From Polyangium sp. 15x6 (lineage in GTDB: Bacteria > Myxococcota_A > Polyangia > Polyangiales > Polyangiaceae), in assembly GCF_029960785.1 (NCBI RefSeq), contig NZ_JASBQE010000103.1, positions 1 through 41,356 on the forward strand: DNA of 41,356 nt, given 5' to 3'. Position numbers and translations under genes: made by a program. The notes under the pieces were generated by a model that saw nothing but the letters and a program-made list of their open reading frames with translations, was not told the DNA's origin and searched no databases. This document shows positions 27,124 through 35,439 of the stretch, piece after piece. Numbering within the stretch: the first letter of the stretch is position 1; each line of letters begins with the position of its first letter.

Positions 27124-27988
27124 GCGCTTCTTCCAGCAGCCGAGCGCTCTCGGCCTTGCCCGCTTCGCGCGCCCAGTCGAGCGCGGTCTTCCCCGTCCCG
27201 TCGTCGGCGCGTGGATCGGCGCCGAGCGCGAGCAGCGCGCGCACGGTCTTCGCATCGCCGTTGTAGGCCGCGAGGTGCAGCGGCATCCAGCCGTAGTTCG
27301 TCGTCGTGTCGATCGGCACGCCGGCCTCGACGAGCGCGGCCACGGCCTCGGCCTTGCCCGCGTTCGCGGCTCCGAGCAGCGCCTCGGGCCCGTGTTTTCC
27401 GAGGTCCACGCCTTGCGTGAAGAGCCACCGGAGCACGTCCACGCGCCCCGCGGCCGCGGCCCCTTCGAGCGCCTGCGTCGTGTTCGGATCGAGCCCGCGC
27501 GTCGCGAAGAACTCTGCGAGATCGAGCATCCCGCGCCGCGTCGCCTCCTCGAACGCCCGCGGCTCGATCGGCGCGCCCGCCTCCACGAGCTGCCGCGTGA
27601 TCCCCGCATGCCCCGACGCGACGGCCGCCGTCACCGCGTTCATGTTCGCCATGGCGTCTCGCGCGTCGAGGCTCGCGCCGGCGTCGATCAGCGCCTCCAC
27701 GACGCTGATCTCCCCGCGCGCGGCCGCCTCCACGAGCGGCGTGCGTTTCGTGAGCTCGTCTGCGACATCGGGATCCGCGCCCCGATCGATCAGGAGCTCG
27801 GCGACGCAGTCGTGCCCGTTCATGATCGCGAGCATCAACGCGGAGACCGTCCCTTCGAGCACCTCGCGATCGACGCTCGTCGTGTACCTCCGCGTCGCGT
27901 CCACGTTTGCCCCGCGCGTGATCGCGTCCGTGACACGCGCCTCATCGCCGCGGCTGGCCGCCTCGAGCAGCTCCTCGTCGAGCGTCAT
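27113..27988 (-). CDS. Ankyrin-repeat protein
   Basis: A 291-residue protein without signal peptide, made of about eight ankyrin repeats. The clearest units are TPLVEAAARGEISVVEALIDAGA, AVTAAVASGHAGITRQLVEAGA, EALLGAANAGKAEAVAALVEAGV and MPLHLAAYNGDAKTVRALLALGADP. The pattern x-x-L-x-x-A-A-x-x-G-x-x-x-x-V-x-x-L-L-x-x-G-A-D is kept throughout. It would act as a protein-binding scaffold in the cytoplasm; the partner is unknown. It lies 54 bases downstream of the glutathione peroxidase gene on the same strand, so they may share a transcript, in which case an oxidative-stress role is possible but unproven. Confidence 0.9.
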   Translation of the reverse strand: MTLDEELLEAASRGDEARVTDAITRGANVDATRRYTTSVDREVLEGTVSALMLAIMNGHDCVAELLIDRGADPDVADELTKRTPLVEAAARGEISVVEALIDAGASLDARDAMANMNAVTAAVASGHAGITRQLVEAGAPIEPRAFEEATRRGMLDLAEFFATRGLDPNTTQALEGAAAAGRVDVLRWLFTQGVDLGKHGPEALLGAANAGKAEAVAALVEAGVPIDTTTNYGWMPLHLAAYNGDAKTVRALLALGADPRADDGTGKTALDWAREAGKAESARLLEEALRR

Positions 27989-28042
27989 GTCTGGAGTGTG
28001 TGGGATCGAAGCGAGGGTGGGAAGCCGTACCGGAGAGCGGGC

Positions 28043-28669
28043 TCAGCTCCCGAGAGCTTTTTCGATGGCTTGCACGAGCTTCTCGTCCTCGGGCTCGACG
28101 GACGAGGGATACCGACCGAGCACCACGCCATCCTTGCCGACGAGGAATTTTTCGAAGTTCCACTTCACCTCGCCCGCCTCCGGGCCTCGCGTGAGGAACG
28201 CGTAGAGCGGATGCTTGCCGCTCCCCTTCACGGGGATCTTCGAGAACATGGGGAACTTCACGCCGTACTTGCTCGTGCAGAACGTGGCGATCTCGGCGTC
28301 GCTCCCGGGCTCCTGGGCGCCGTAGTCGTTCGAGGGGAAGCCGAGCACGGCAAACCCCTTCGCCTCGAAGCGCTCGTGCAGCCGCTCGAGGCCCGCATAT
28401 TGCGGCGTGTAGCCGCACTCCGAGGCCACGTTGACCACGAGCACGACCTTGCCCCGGAAGTCGCCGAGCGAGCGCTCTTCTCCGAAAATTGTCTTCATCT
28501 TGAAATCGTGCAGGCTCATTTTCGTTCCTTCTTGAACCGCGGTTTCCCCGGAAGGATCCGTCCCGGCTTTAGGAGATGCCGGGGGCTGCGAGCCACCCTC
28601 GCAACCGACGAGCGCCGCGCCCCCGAGGAGCGCAGCGAAGACGACCGATCCAACCCGAAAGCTTTTCAT
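28043..28669 (-). CDS. Lipoprotein glutathione peroxidase (thiol peroxidase)
   Basis: A 208-residue member of the glutathione peroxidase family carrying a lipoprotein signal (FAALLGGAALVGC, Cys23) and a ~28-residue tether before the domain. Catalytic tetrad: Cys85 in NVASECGYTPQY, Gln119 in FPSNDYGAQEPG, and Trp170-Asn171 in VKWNFEKFLV. It has Cys rather than selenocysteine, and another Cys at 131 (IATFCTSKYG) that could serve as resolving residue, so thioredoxin-dependent peroxidase activity is likely. The anchored form places it at the periplasmic side of a membrane, where it could reduce lipid hydroperoxides. Ordinary bacterial BtuE/Gpx proteins lack this anchor. Confidence 0.92.
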   Translation of the reverse strand: MKSFRVGSVVFAALLGGAALVGCEGGSQPPASPKAGTDPSGETAVQEGTKMSLHDFKMKTIFGEERSLGDFRGKVVLVVNVASECGYTPQYAGLERLHERFEAKGFAVLGFPSNDYGAQEPGSDAEIATFCTSKYGVKFPMFSKIPVKGSGKHPLYAFLTRGPEAGEVKWNFEKFLVGKDGVVLGRYPSSVEPEDEKLVQAIEKALGS

Positions 28670-28749
28670 TGCGCCTGCTTAGAGGGCCTGTGCTCGACAC
28701 GCAAGGGGCGGGGCGTAGCTGGGCTCGTCCGCGCGCAGCCCCCAACCGT

Positions 28750-28779
28750 TGAAAGCGCATGAAAGCGCGTGAAAGCGCA
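28750..28779. repeat. Three tandem 10-bp repeats (TGAAAGCGCR)
   Basis: TGAAAGCGCA, TGAAAGCGCG and TGAAAGCGCA follow one another without gaps at 28750-28779, in the 144-base divergent space between the glutathione peroxidase gene and the hydrolase gene. A 10-bp period puts each copy on the same DNA face, so a regulator site is plausible. Confidence 0.55.
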
Positions 28780-28813
28780 TGGACGAAGGACCCCGGGTCG
28801 AAGATGATGCCGC

Positions 28814-29593
28814 ATGGCTTCTCTCCAATCCGGATCGCTCACGATCCATTGGTCGACGCGCGGGGACGAACGCGGCGAGCCCGTCGTGTTCGCGCATGGC
28901 AACTGGACCACGAGCCTCTCCTGGCGCCCCGTCCTCGACCGTTTGCCCGCGCGCTTCCGCGCGGTCGTGCCCGACCTCCGCGGCCGCGGGCGGAGCTCGG
29001 CCGAGGAACACGATTACCGCATCCCGCGCCTCGCTCAGGACCTCGCCGTCTTGATGGATGCCCTGGGTTTGTCCTCGGCGCACCTCGTGGGGCATTCGCT
29101 CGGCACGGCCGTGGTCCTCGAGCTCGCGCTCTCCGCCCGCGCTCGTTCCCTCACGCTCGTCGCCCCCGCCTGGCCCGACGGTATGCCGCGCACCTACCAC
29201 CTCCCCGAGCGCCAGCGCCTCGCGCAGGAGAACATCGAGCTCTTCGGCGCTGCTTTCCGCGGCATCGCGCCCACCGCTCCGGACGACGCGTTTTTTCAGG
29301 AGCTCCTCACGGAGAGCCACCGCCAGCGCCCCGAGGCCACGATGGCCACGCTCGACGCGCTCTGCGAATGGGCGCCTGGCGACCGGCTCCGCGCGCTCGC
29401 GGGCGTGCCGGCCCTGGTCGTCAGCGGCGAGGTCGACATGCTCTCCACGCGCAAGGTGGGCGCGCGGACCGCGGAGCTCCTCGGCGCGCGCCACGAGATC
29501 CTCCCCGGCGTGGGCCATTCGCCGAACCTCGAAGCCCCCGATACCTTCGTCGCGCTCCTCGATTCCTTCCTGAAGGCACCTCCTGGAGGCTGA
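28814..29593 (+). CDS. Alpha/beta-fold hydrolase
   Basis: A 259-residue cytoplasmic alpha/beta hydrolase. It shows FAHGNWTTSLSWRPVLDRL (oxyanion HGN), VVPDLRGRGRSS, the nucleophile elbow GHSLG with Ser95, an acid in VVSGEVDMLS and the catalytic His in GVGHSPNLEAPD. This is the general lipase/perhydrolase/C-C hydrolase branch; the substrate cannot be read. It ends 3 bases before the acyl-CoA ligase start, so the two are co-transcribed. That suggests it releases or activates a fatty or aromatic acid which the ligase then joins to CoA, an inference from position only. Confidence 0.88.
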   Translation: MASLQSGSLTIHWSTRGDERGEPVVFAHGNWTTSLSWRPVLDRLPARFRAVVPDLRGRGRSSAEEHDYRIPRLAQDLAVLMDALGLSSAHLVGHSLGTAVVLELALSARARSLTLVAPAWPDGMPRTYHLPERQRLAQENIELFGAAFRGIAPTAPDDAFFQELLTESHRQRPEATMATLDALCEWAPGDRLRALAGVPALVVSGEVDMLSTRKVGARTAELLGARHEILPGVGHSPNLEAPDTFVALLDSFLKAPPGG

Positions 29594-29596
29594 GCC

Positions 29597-31537
29597 ATGC
29601 TCGATCGCGTCGTCCCGCCGCCCGATCCCGCCGTCCCGCTCGCGAACGAGGCCCGTTCCTTGCCCGACCTTTTCTTGCGCCGCGCCGCCGCCACGCCCAC
29701 GGCGGTGGCCTGGAAGGCCAAGAAAAACGGGGAATGGCGCTCCACGACCTGGGCCGAGTTCAAGGCGCGCGCCACGGCCCTCGCGACCTTCCTCGCGAAG
29801 CGTGGCCTTTCGCCTGGCGACAAGATCGGCATCGTCGGCAGCACCCGCCCCGAGTGGTGCATCTGCGACGTCGGCGGTCAGCTCGCCGCGGTGGTCACGG
29901 TCGGCGCCTACCCCACGCTCGCGCCGGGGCAACTCGCGTATGTCCTCGATCACGCGGACGTGCGCATCGCGTTCGTCGAGGGCAAGGACGAGGTCGAGAA
30001 GATCCTCTCCATCAAGCACGAGATGCCCAAGCTCGAGCTCGTCGTCGTGTGGGACACGCAGGGCCTCGAAGAGACCTTGCGTCAGCATGCGTGGCTCGTC
30101 GGCTGGGACGAGGCCCTCGAAGCGCCGGGCGACGCCTCGCTCGTCGCGTCCCGCGTCGAGGCCATTTCCCCGGACGACACGGCGCTCTTCATTTACACGA
30201 GCGGCACGACCGGCCCGCCCAAGGGCGCGATGATCTCGCACCGCAACATCCTCGTGACGCTCGCGGGCGTCCATTTCAATGCCTTCACCCGCTCGGACAT
30301 CTCCCTCTCGTTTTTGCCCATGGCGCACGCGGCCGAGCGCATTCTGGCGTTCTGGGGCCGCATCGATTTCGGCATCGCCACCGCGTACGCGACGAGCGTT
30401 CCCGCGGTGCTGGAGGAGCTCAAGGAGGTACGCCCGACGCTCTTCGGCAGCGTCCCGCGCATCTTCGAAAAGGCCTACGCCCGCATCCAGAGCGAGGTCG
30501 ACAAGGCCCCGCCCGCGCGAAGGCGGGTGTTCCGGTGGGCCGAATCGGCGGGCCTCGCGGTCGTCGAGGCCTGGCAACGCGGCGAGGAGCCCTCGCTCCG
30601 GGCGAAGCTCGCGCATCGCGTGGCCGACAAGCTCGTCTTTTCGCGGGTCCGCGAGGTGTTCGGCGGTCGCGTGAAGCGTTTCGTCACGGGGGCGGCGCCG
30701 ATTCCGCGCCCGATCCTCGCCTTCTTCTGGGCGGCGGGCCTGCCCATTTACGAGATGTACGGCATGACCGAGGCCACGGTCGTCACACACGGCAATCGCC
30801 CCGGCCAGGTCCGCCTCGGCTCCGTCGGCCGCGCGCTCCCGTTCGTGGAGGACAAGATCGCCGACGACGGCGAGATCCTCGTGCGAGGCCCGAACGTGTT
30901 CAAGGGGTATTACAAGAACCCCGAGGCCACGCGGGAGATGATCGACGAGGAGGGGTGGCTGCATACGGGCGACATCGGCAAGAAGGACGCGGACGGCTTC
31001 GTTTACATCGTCGACCGGAAAAAGCACCTGATCATCACGTCGGGCGGGAAAAACATCAGCCCGGCGAACGTGGAGAACGAGATCAAGGCGAGCGATACGC
31101 TCATCAGCCAGGTGCACGCGCACGGCGATCGGCGGCCGTATTGCACGGCGCTCGTGACGATTCACCCGCTCGAAGCCGTGGAATGGGCGAAGGCGCGCGG
31201 CCACCTCGGGGACGCGCAGGCGGAAGAGCTGCGCCGCGCCCTCCTTTCGAGCCCGCTCTCCCGTCCGCCGGGGCTCGCGCCGGTGATGGAGAAGGCCACG
31301 ACCGATCCGGACGTGCAAAAGCGGATCGCGGCCGCGGTCCGCCGCGCGAATACGAAGCTCTCGCGCGTGGAGGGGATCAAGCGGGTGCACCTGCTCGATC
31401 GGGATTTTTCGCTCGAGGAGGACGAGGTCACGCCGACGCTCAAGGTGAAACGAAAGGTCATCGAGAAGAAATTCGCCCACGTCTTCGACCGGCTCTACGA
31501 GGAGCCGGGATTCGGTATTTCGATCGAAGACGAATGA
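29597..31537 (+). CDS. Long-chain acyl-CoA synthetase (AMP-forming)
   Basis: A 646-residue ANL-superfamily ligase. Motifs in order: the P-loop YTSGTTGPPKG at 200-210, the adenine-binding YEMYGMTEAT region, the HTGDIGKKD aspartate motif, and the hinge and C-terminal K-K-H-L-I-I-T-S-G-G-K-N-I-S-P. The size and the presence of the ~60-residue segment between the P-loop and YGMTE fit the FadD15/ACSBG-like long-chain branch (FAA1 type) rather than short-chain Acs. It activates fatty acids to acyl-CoA through acyl-AMP at the cytoplasmic membrane face. ATG 29597 has GGAGG about 8 bases upstream. It is the second gene of a two-gene operon; dispersed repeat copy B starts 27 bases after its stop. Confidence 0.95.
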   Translation: MLDRVVPPPDPAVPLANEARSLPDLFLRRAAATPTAVAWKAKKNGEWRSTTWAEFKARATALATFLAKRGLSPGDKIGIVGSTRPEWCICDVGGQLAAVVTVGAYPTLAPGQLAYVLDHADVRIAFVEGKDEVEKILSIKHEMPKLELVVVWDTQGLEETLRQHAWLVGWDEALEAPGDASLVASRVEAISPDDTALFIYTSGTTGPPKGAMISHRNILVTLAGVHFNAFTRSDISLSFLPMAHAAERILAFWGRIDFGIATAYATSVPAVLEELKEVRPTLFGSVPRIFEKAYARIQSEVDKAPPARRRVFRWAESAGLAVVEAWQRGEEPSLRAKLAHRVADKLVFSRVREVFGGRVKRFVTGAAPIPRPILAFFWAAGLPIYEMYGMTEATVVTHGNRPGQVRLGSVGRALPFVEDKIADDGEILVRGPNVFKGYYKNPEATREMIDEEGWLHTGDIGKKDADGFVYIVDRKKHLIITSGGKNISPANVENEIKASDTLISQVHAHGDRRPYCTALVTIHPLEAVEWAKARGHLGDAQAEELRRALLSSPLSRPPGLAPVMEKATTDPDVQKRIAAAVRRANTKLSRVEGIKRVHLLDRDFSLEEDEVTPTLKVKRKVIEKKFAHVFDRLYEEPGFGISIEDE

Positions 31538-31563
31538 GCGAGGAAACATCGGGCAGCCGTTGC

Positions 31564-31863
31564 GCCGGGGCGCTGCCCCGGACCCCGCGGGGGCTGTTCG
31601 CCCCTCGACCCGAACCAGCGCAAGCGCTGGACCCGGGGTGGAAGAACTGCGCGATGCGCAGTTCTTCCAACGGGCCGGTTGGACCGCGTCGCCAGCCGAA
31701 AGGGTAGCGCGGCTGTTTTCATTGGCAGGGTCGTAGCTGGTCTTGACTCGGCCTGTTCGAAGAACTGCGCATCGCGCAGTTCTTCGACAAACGGTCCAGC
31801 GCTTGCGCTGGTCCGGGTCCCGGGGCGGATAGCCCCGGGTGGGGTCTGGGGCAACGCCCCAGC
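31564..31863. repeat. Dispersed hairpin-rich element, complete copy B
   Basis: Same architecture as copy A. The inner hairpins are GAAGAACTGCGC-GAT-GCGCAGTTCTTC at 31641-31667 and GAAGAACTGCGC-ATC-GCGCAGTTCTTC at 31759-31785, again 118 bases apart. The left outer boundary is 77 bases before the first inner hairpin, as in copies A and C. Compensating change is visible: the outer-middle stem is CCAGCGCAAGCGCTGG here and CCAGGGCAAGCCCTGG in A and C, with both sides of the stem altered together. Confidence 0.85.
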
Positions 31864-31911
31864 GAAGCCGCGCGCCCGACGAGAATCCCGCCGGCACCCG
31901 CCACCTGCCCG

Positions 31912-31930
31912 CATGTTGCGCCGCAACATG
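31912..31930. promoter_or_regulatory. Palindromic operator-like site upstream of fabG-type gene
   Basis: CATGTTGCGCCGCAACATG is a dyad with 9-bp arms around one central base, just upstream of a -35-like TTGACG. A second, slightly imperfect copy (TGTGCGCCGCAACATG) lies at 32071-32086, close to the ribosome-binding site of the reductase gene. Two matching sites bracketing a promoter and a start codon suggest repression by a dimeric regulator, not identified here. Confidence 0.6.
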
Positions 31931-31937
31931 AAATCCC

Positions 31938-31967
31938 TTGACGCGTCTCCTTCTGCGGACCTAAGCT
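31938..31967 (+). promoter_or_regulatory. Candidate promoter for the FabG-type reductase
   Basis: TTGACG (31938-31943) is separated by 18 bases from TAAGCT (31962-31967). The -35 is close to consensus and the -10 weak. It lies 8 bases past the palindrome at 31912-31930, and the leader would be about 130 bases. Confidence 0.4.
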
Positions 31968-32070
31968 GGCACGCGACTGGCTGCTCGATCTTCTATCGAT
32001 CAGCTCAGCCCCTGTTTTTGCCCTGCTGCGGGTCCGCGCCCGCGGCAGGGCCTCGTTCTGCGCGGGCCCT

Positions 32071-32086
32071 TGTGCGCCGCAACATG
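32071..32086. promoter_or_regulatory. Second copy of the GCGCCGCAACATG operator-like site
   Basis: TGTGCGCCGCAACATG repeats the right half of the 31912-31930 palindrome exactly; one T is missing from its left arm. It ends 16 bases before the reductase start codon at 32103, overlapping the leader just before GGAGG. Confidence 0.5.
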
Positions 32087-32102
32087 ACGGAGGACGATAG
32101 CG

Positions 32103-32840
32103 ATGCGAGGATTGTCCGGCAAGAAGGTGCTCATCACGGGGGCGGCGAGCGGTATTGGTCGCGCCACGGCGACGCGGTTCTACGAGGAGGGCTCGGAGCT
32201 CATCCTGAACGACGTCGTCCCCGCCGAGCGCGCCGATCTCGCGTCCGCCTTCCCCGAGCGAATGACCTACGTCCCGGCCGACGTCTCGCGTCCCGAAGGC
32301 CTCGCCGCCCTGGAGCAGGCCGTGCGCGACAAGAAGGGCATCGACGTCCTCGTCAACAACGCCGGCATCACCCGCGACAAGAGCCTCGCCAAGCTCTCCC
32401 CCGAGGACTGGGATCAGGTCATCGCCGTCAACCTCACCGCCGTCTTCAAGCTGTGTCAGATGGCCGCCGCCTTCATGAAAGAGCAGAAGAGCGGCGTCAT
32501 CCTGAATGCAGCCTCCGTCGTCGCCCATTACGGTAACTTCGGCCAGGCGAACTACGTCGCCACGAAGGCCGGCGTGATCGGTTTGACCAAGACCCTCGCC
32601 CGCGAGCTCGGCCGCTCTGGCATCCGCGTGAACGCCGTCGCCCCGGGCTTCATCCTCACCGACATGGTCCGCAAGGTCCCCAAGGAGAACCTCGACGCCA
32701 TCGCGGGCCAGACGCCCTTGAAGCGCCTCGGCGACCCCGCCGAGATCGCCTCGGTCTACGCGTTCCTCGCGAGCGACGACGCCTCGTACATGACCGGCGC
32801 CGTCATCGACGTGAACGGCGGCCTCGTCCTCGGGACGTGA
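32103..32840 (+). CDS. 3-oxoacyl-ACP reductase FabG-type short-chain dehydrogenase
   Basis: A 245-residue SDR. Cofactor motif TGAASGIGRA (12-21), NNAG at 85-88, catalytic Asn110, Ser138, Tyr151 and Lys155 (GNFGQANYVATKAG), and RVNAVAPGFILTDM complete the classical FabG pattern. The SDR fold and motifs point to NADPH-dependent reduction of 3-oxoacyl-ACP or 3-oxoacyl-CoA in fatty acid or polyhydroxyalkanoate metabolism. FabG and PhaB cannot be separated by sequence alone. GGAGG lies about 8 bases before ATG 32103. It stands apart from any fab cluster, directly downstream of repeat copy B, and two palindromic sites suggest its own regulator. Confidence 0.93.
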   Translation: MRGLSGKKVLITGAASGIGRATATRFYEEGSELILNDVVPAERADLASAFPERMTYVPADVSRPEGLAALEQAVRDKKGIDVLVNNAGITRDKSLAKLSPEDWDQVIAVNLTAVFKLCQMAAAFMKEQKSGVILNAASVVAHYGNFGQANYVATKAGVIGLTKTLARELGRSGIRVNAVAPGFILTDMVRKVPKENLDAIAGQTPLKRLGDPAEIASVYAFLASDDASYMTGAVIDVNGGLVLGT

Positions 32841-32843
32841 TCG

Positions 32844-33377
32844 TCACCTCGCGAAGAGCACGAGCACGTCGTTGAGCATGCCGACGAGCGACGGCGGCAT
32901 CCCGCCCCCTCCGAGCGCATCGGCGAACGTGCAGAGGAGCTGACCCAGGCGCCCGCCCCCGGCGTTCGCGGTCAGGACGAGCACGACCCGGCTCAGATCG
33001 ATCTGCAAGCCGAACGCGGACAGCGAGTGCGGCCCGAGCTCGAGCTCCAGGATCGTGCAGGTCGCGTGCGTGATCGTCGCGATCTGCGCGACCACGACGT
33101 TCGTCACCGTGCCCATCACGTTCCCCGCGAGGTCGGTGACCCGCGCCGTCATCTTCCCGTTCGCGACGAGCTGGCCGCTCTGCGCCGCGAAGCTCTCGAC
33201 CGTCACGGTGCCTGCGAGCTGACCTGTCACATTGCCGAACGCGTCCACGACCGACCCCGTGACCGGCGCGCTCATCCCGTACACCGCCGTGCTCTTCGCG
33301 GCCTGCGCGTCTCCCCCCGCGAGCACGAGCGCGCCTGCGAGCCCCGCCACCACCCCGAGGGTCGTCCGCCGATCCAT
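32844..33377 (-). CDS. Secreted protein of unknown function
   Basis: A 177-residue exported protein. ATG 33377 is preferred because it opens a clean signal (MDRRTTLGVVAGLAGALVLA, cleavage near GGDAQA) and has AAAGGA a few bases upstream. The mature protein contains TGSVVDAFGNVTGQLAGTVT, then C-T-I-L-E-L-E-L-G-P and GLQIDLSRVVLVLTANAG, G-R-L-G-Q-L-L-C. The pattern C-x-I-L-x-L-x-L-G-P...L-L-C recurs in secreted proteins of many actinobacteria and myxobacteria, where the two Cys may pair. No function is known to me. It converges on the reductase with 3 bases between stops. Confidence 0.65.
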   Translation of the reverse strand: MDRRTTLGVVAGLAGALVLAGGDAQAAKSTAVYGMSAPVTGSVVDAFGNVTGQLAGTVTVESFAAQSGQLVANGKMTARVTDLAGNVMGTVTNVVVAQIATITHATCTILELELGPHSLSAFGLQIDLSRVVLVLTANAGGGRLGQLLCTFADALGGGGMPPSLVGMLNDVLVLFAR

Positions 33378-33485
33378 CCTCCGTCCTTTCCGCATGCCAT
33401 GCCGGTGCACACACCGAGGCGCCGGCCGAGACACGGGCAACCGGCGTACCGAGCATCCAGCATCATCCGCGCGCCGCGGGCGTTC

Positions 33486-34313
33486 CTAGAAACCCAGGAC
33501 ATCCACGAGCGCCGCCCCCACCGCCGAGGCGAACGACGCGAGCGTCGCAGGCTCATCCCAGAGCCTTGCCTCGCGCGGATCGAGCGCGTGGTGCGTCTCC
33601 ACCAGCACCGAGGGCACCTTCGGCCGCCGCAGCACGAAGATCCGACGCTCCGGCGCGTGTCGATCGACGAAGACCCCCGCCTGCTCGGGATCGACGGCAT
33701 AAAGCTCGCCGTACTCGATGCCCCCGTACGCCCAGAACCCCGCCTCGCGCATCCGCCGCGCCACGGACCGCGCGAGCGCGTGGCGCGCCTCCGCGAGCTT
33801 CGGCTCACCCTCGTCCGACCAGAGCACCGAGAAGCCCGGCGCCGCGAGGTTCACCACGCACTCCCGCCCGGGCTCGGGGTTCCATCGCTCGCCCGTTTGA
33901 CCTCGAACGTCCGAGTGCAGGCTCAGGAACACCTCGGCCCCCCACGCCTCGGCATCCTCCAGGCGGGCCCGGTACTCGACGGGGCCGGGGCCGTCCCGTG
34001 CGAGGCGCACGTCGAAGGCCCCCGTCGCCCGCAGCTCCGCGGCCAGCGCACGTCCCGCGGCCAGCGTGAAGTCTTGCTCTTCCCGGCAAAAACACGAGAG
34101 GTTGCCGGGGTTTCCCGCTGCTCCGTGTCCCGGATCCACGAAGACGCGCCGCGTCCCGAAGCCCGCCGGAAACCGCGGCGTCAGCACCACGAGCGGCCCG
34201 AACGGATCGGGCAGCCGCGCGGCGCGCCCGCCGCGGTGCAGGGCGACGGCCGTCGTGGCCAGAGCCGCGCCCGCGCCGGCGAAGCCGAGAAGCAGGGATC
34301 GACGCGAGATCAC
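33486..34313 (-). CDS. N-acetylmuramoyl-L-alanine amidase (Amidase_3)
   Basis: A 275-residue zinc amidase that cleaves the bond between N-acetylmuramic acid and the stem peptide. Zinc and catalytic residues fit: His63 in VFVDPGHG, Glu in CREEQDFTLAAG (78-79), His133 in SLHSD, and the catalytic Glu239 in SVLVETHH. The GTG at 34313 is chosen for GAGGGG upstream and because the product starts with a twin-arginine-like export signal (ISRRSLLLGFAGAGAALA). Tat export would be unusual for an amidase, although E. coli AmiA and AmiC are Tat substrates. There are no cell-wall-binding repeats. It is expected in the periplasm in cell separation or spore/fruiting peptidoglycan remodelling. Confidence 0.87.
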   Translation of the reverse strand: MISRRSLLLGFAGAGAALATTAVALHRGGRAARLPDPFGPLVVLTPRFPAGFGTRRVFVDPGHGAAGNPGNLSCFCREEQDFTLAAGRALAAELRATGAFDVRLARDGPGPVEYRARLEDAEAWGAEVFLSLHSDVRGQTGERWNPEPGRECVVNLAAPGFSVLWSDEGEPKLAEARHALARSVARRMREAGFWAYGGIEYGELYAVDPEQAGVFVDRHAPERRIFVLRRPKVPSVLVETHHALDPREARLWDEPATLASFASAVGAALVDVLGF

Positions 34314-34443
34314 GCCCCTCGTTCGTAGCCGAGCCAGCCCCTCCGCGCCAAGGTGGCCGGCCCTCCCGGAGCGCACTTTCCCTTGCTTTTCGCGGATCCG
34401 TCGGGCTATCGCTTCGAGAGAGCCCTAGCGCCCGAGCCTCGTC

Positions 34444-35361
34444 ATGCCCTTCGCGCCTCCGCCCCCCCTGCCCGGCTTCCTCGCCGCCGACATGTCCCTG
34501 CGCCGCCGCGCCTACCGCCTCGAACGAGGTGAAGACGCTGGCAAGCTCGTGCATTTCGTCGACCACGGGCCGGAGCGGGCCCGCCCGGCGCTCTTCGTCC
34601 ACGGCAACCCGACCTGGTCGTTCCTCTGGCGCAAGGTCATCGCGGGGCTGCCCGAGCTACGCTGTATCGCGCCCGACTTGCTCGGGTTCGGACTCTCCGA
34701 CAGACTCGCCCGCCTCGAAGACCACTCCATCGAGCGCCACGCCGCCGCCATCGCCGAGCTCGTCACGGCCCTCGACCTGCGCGACCTCGTCCTCGTCGGG
34801 CAGGACTGGGGCGGGCCGATCGGCGCCCTCGCCGGCTCGCTCGTGCCCGACCGCATCGCCGCCGTCGTCCTCGCCAACACCTCCGTCCTCGTCCCGGCGC
34901 GCCCGCGCGGCACCTTGTTCCACCGCTTCGCCCGCGTGCCCGTCCTGAGCGACGTCGTCTTCCGCGGCCTCGGCTTCCCCCAGAACCTGCTCGCCATCGC
35001 CCAGGGCGACCGCCGCTCCATCCGCGGCGCGACGGCCCGCGCCTACACCTATCCCTTGCGCGGCCTCGCCGATCGCATCGGCCCCCTTGCCCTCGCGCGC
35101 ATGGTCCCGGACGGCCCCGATCATCCGAGCCTCCCCGCGCTTCGGCGTGCCGAGGCCTGGATCCTCGGCTTCTCCGGGCCCGTCGCGCTCGTCTGGGGCG
35201 AGCGCGACCCGATCCTCGGCAAGGCCCTCGCGCGGCACCAGCGGGCGTTTCCCCGGGCGACCGTCACGGCCACCCAGGCGGGCCACTTCCTCCAAGAGGA
35301 GGTGCCCGACGAGATTGCCGCGGCCGTGGAGGACGTGATCGAGCGGCTCAGGCGGCGCTAG
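34444..35361 (+). CDS. Haloalkane dehalogenase-like alpha/beta hydrolase
   Basis: A 305-residue alpha/beta hydrolase with haloalkane dehalogenase hallmarks: HGNPTWSFLWRKVI (Asn55, halide-stabilising), nucleophile Asp121 in GQDWGG with adjacent halide-binding Trp122, acid Asp255 in WGERDPILG, and His281 in AGHFLQEE. An Asp nucleophile with a following Trp separates these from esterases. The acid after beta-7 fits HLD-I/III type. Dehalogenases hydrolyse C-halogen bonds; many genomic members have unknown natural substrates, so an epoxide-hydrolase-like role is the alternative. The 130-base gap to the divergent amidase gene leaves room for two promoters. Confidence 0.82.
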   Translation: MPFAPPPPLPGFLAADMSLRRRAYRLERGEDAGKLVHFVDHGPERARPALFVHGNPTWSFLWRKVIAGLPELRCIAPDLLGFGLSDRLARLEDHSIERHAAAIAELVTALDLRDLVLVGQDWGGPIGALAGSLVPDRIAAVVLANTSVLVPARPRGTLFHRFARVPVLSDVVFRGLGFPQNLLAIAQGDRRSIRGATARAYTYPLRGLADRIGPLALARMVPDGPDHPSLPALRRAEAWILGFSGPVALVWGERDPILGKALARHQRAFPRATVTATQAGHFLQEEVPDEIAAAVEDVIERLRRR

Positions 35362-35439
35362 CAGGTTCGAGCCTCCTGGAGTAGGTTCCCGCGTCCGCGA
35401 AGCGGCCACGAGCGCCGCGCCGCACCTGGAGAGCCCACC

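Noticed and set aside
28679-31897. Long minus-strand open frame (~1070 codons) opposite the hydrolase/acyl-CoA ligase operon
   Set aside because: It is antisense to clear ANL-ligase and alpha/beta-hydrolase motifs, runs through a dispersed repeat, and has shadow-type composition.
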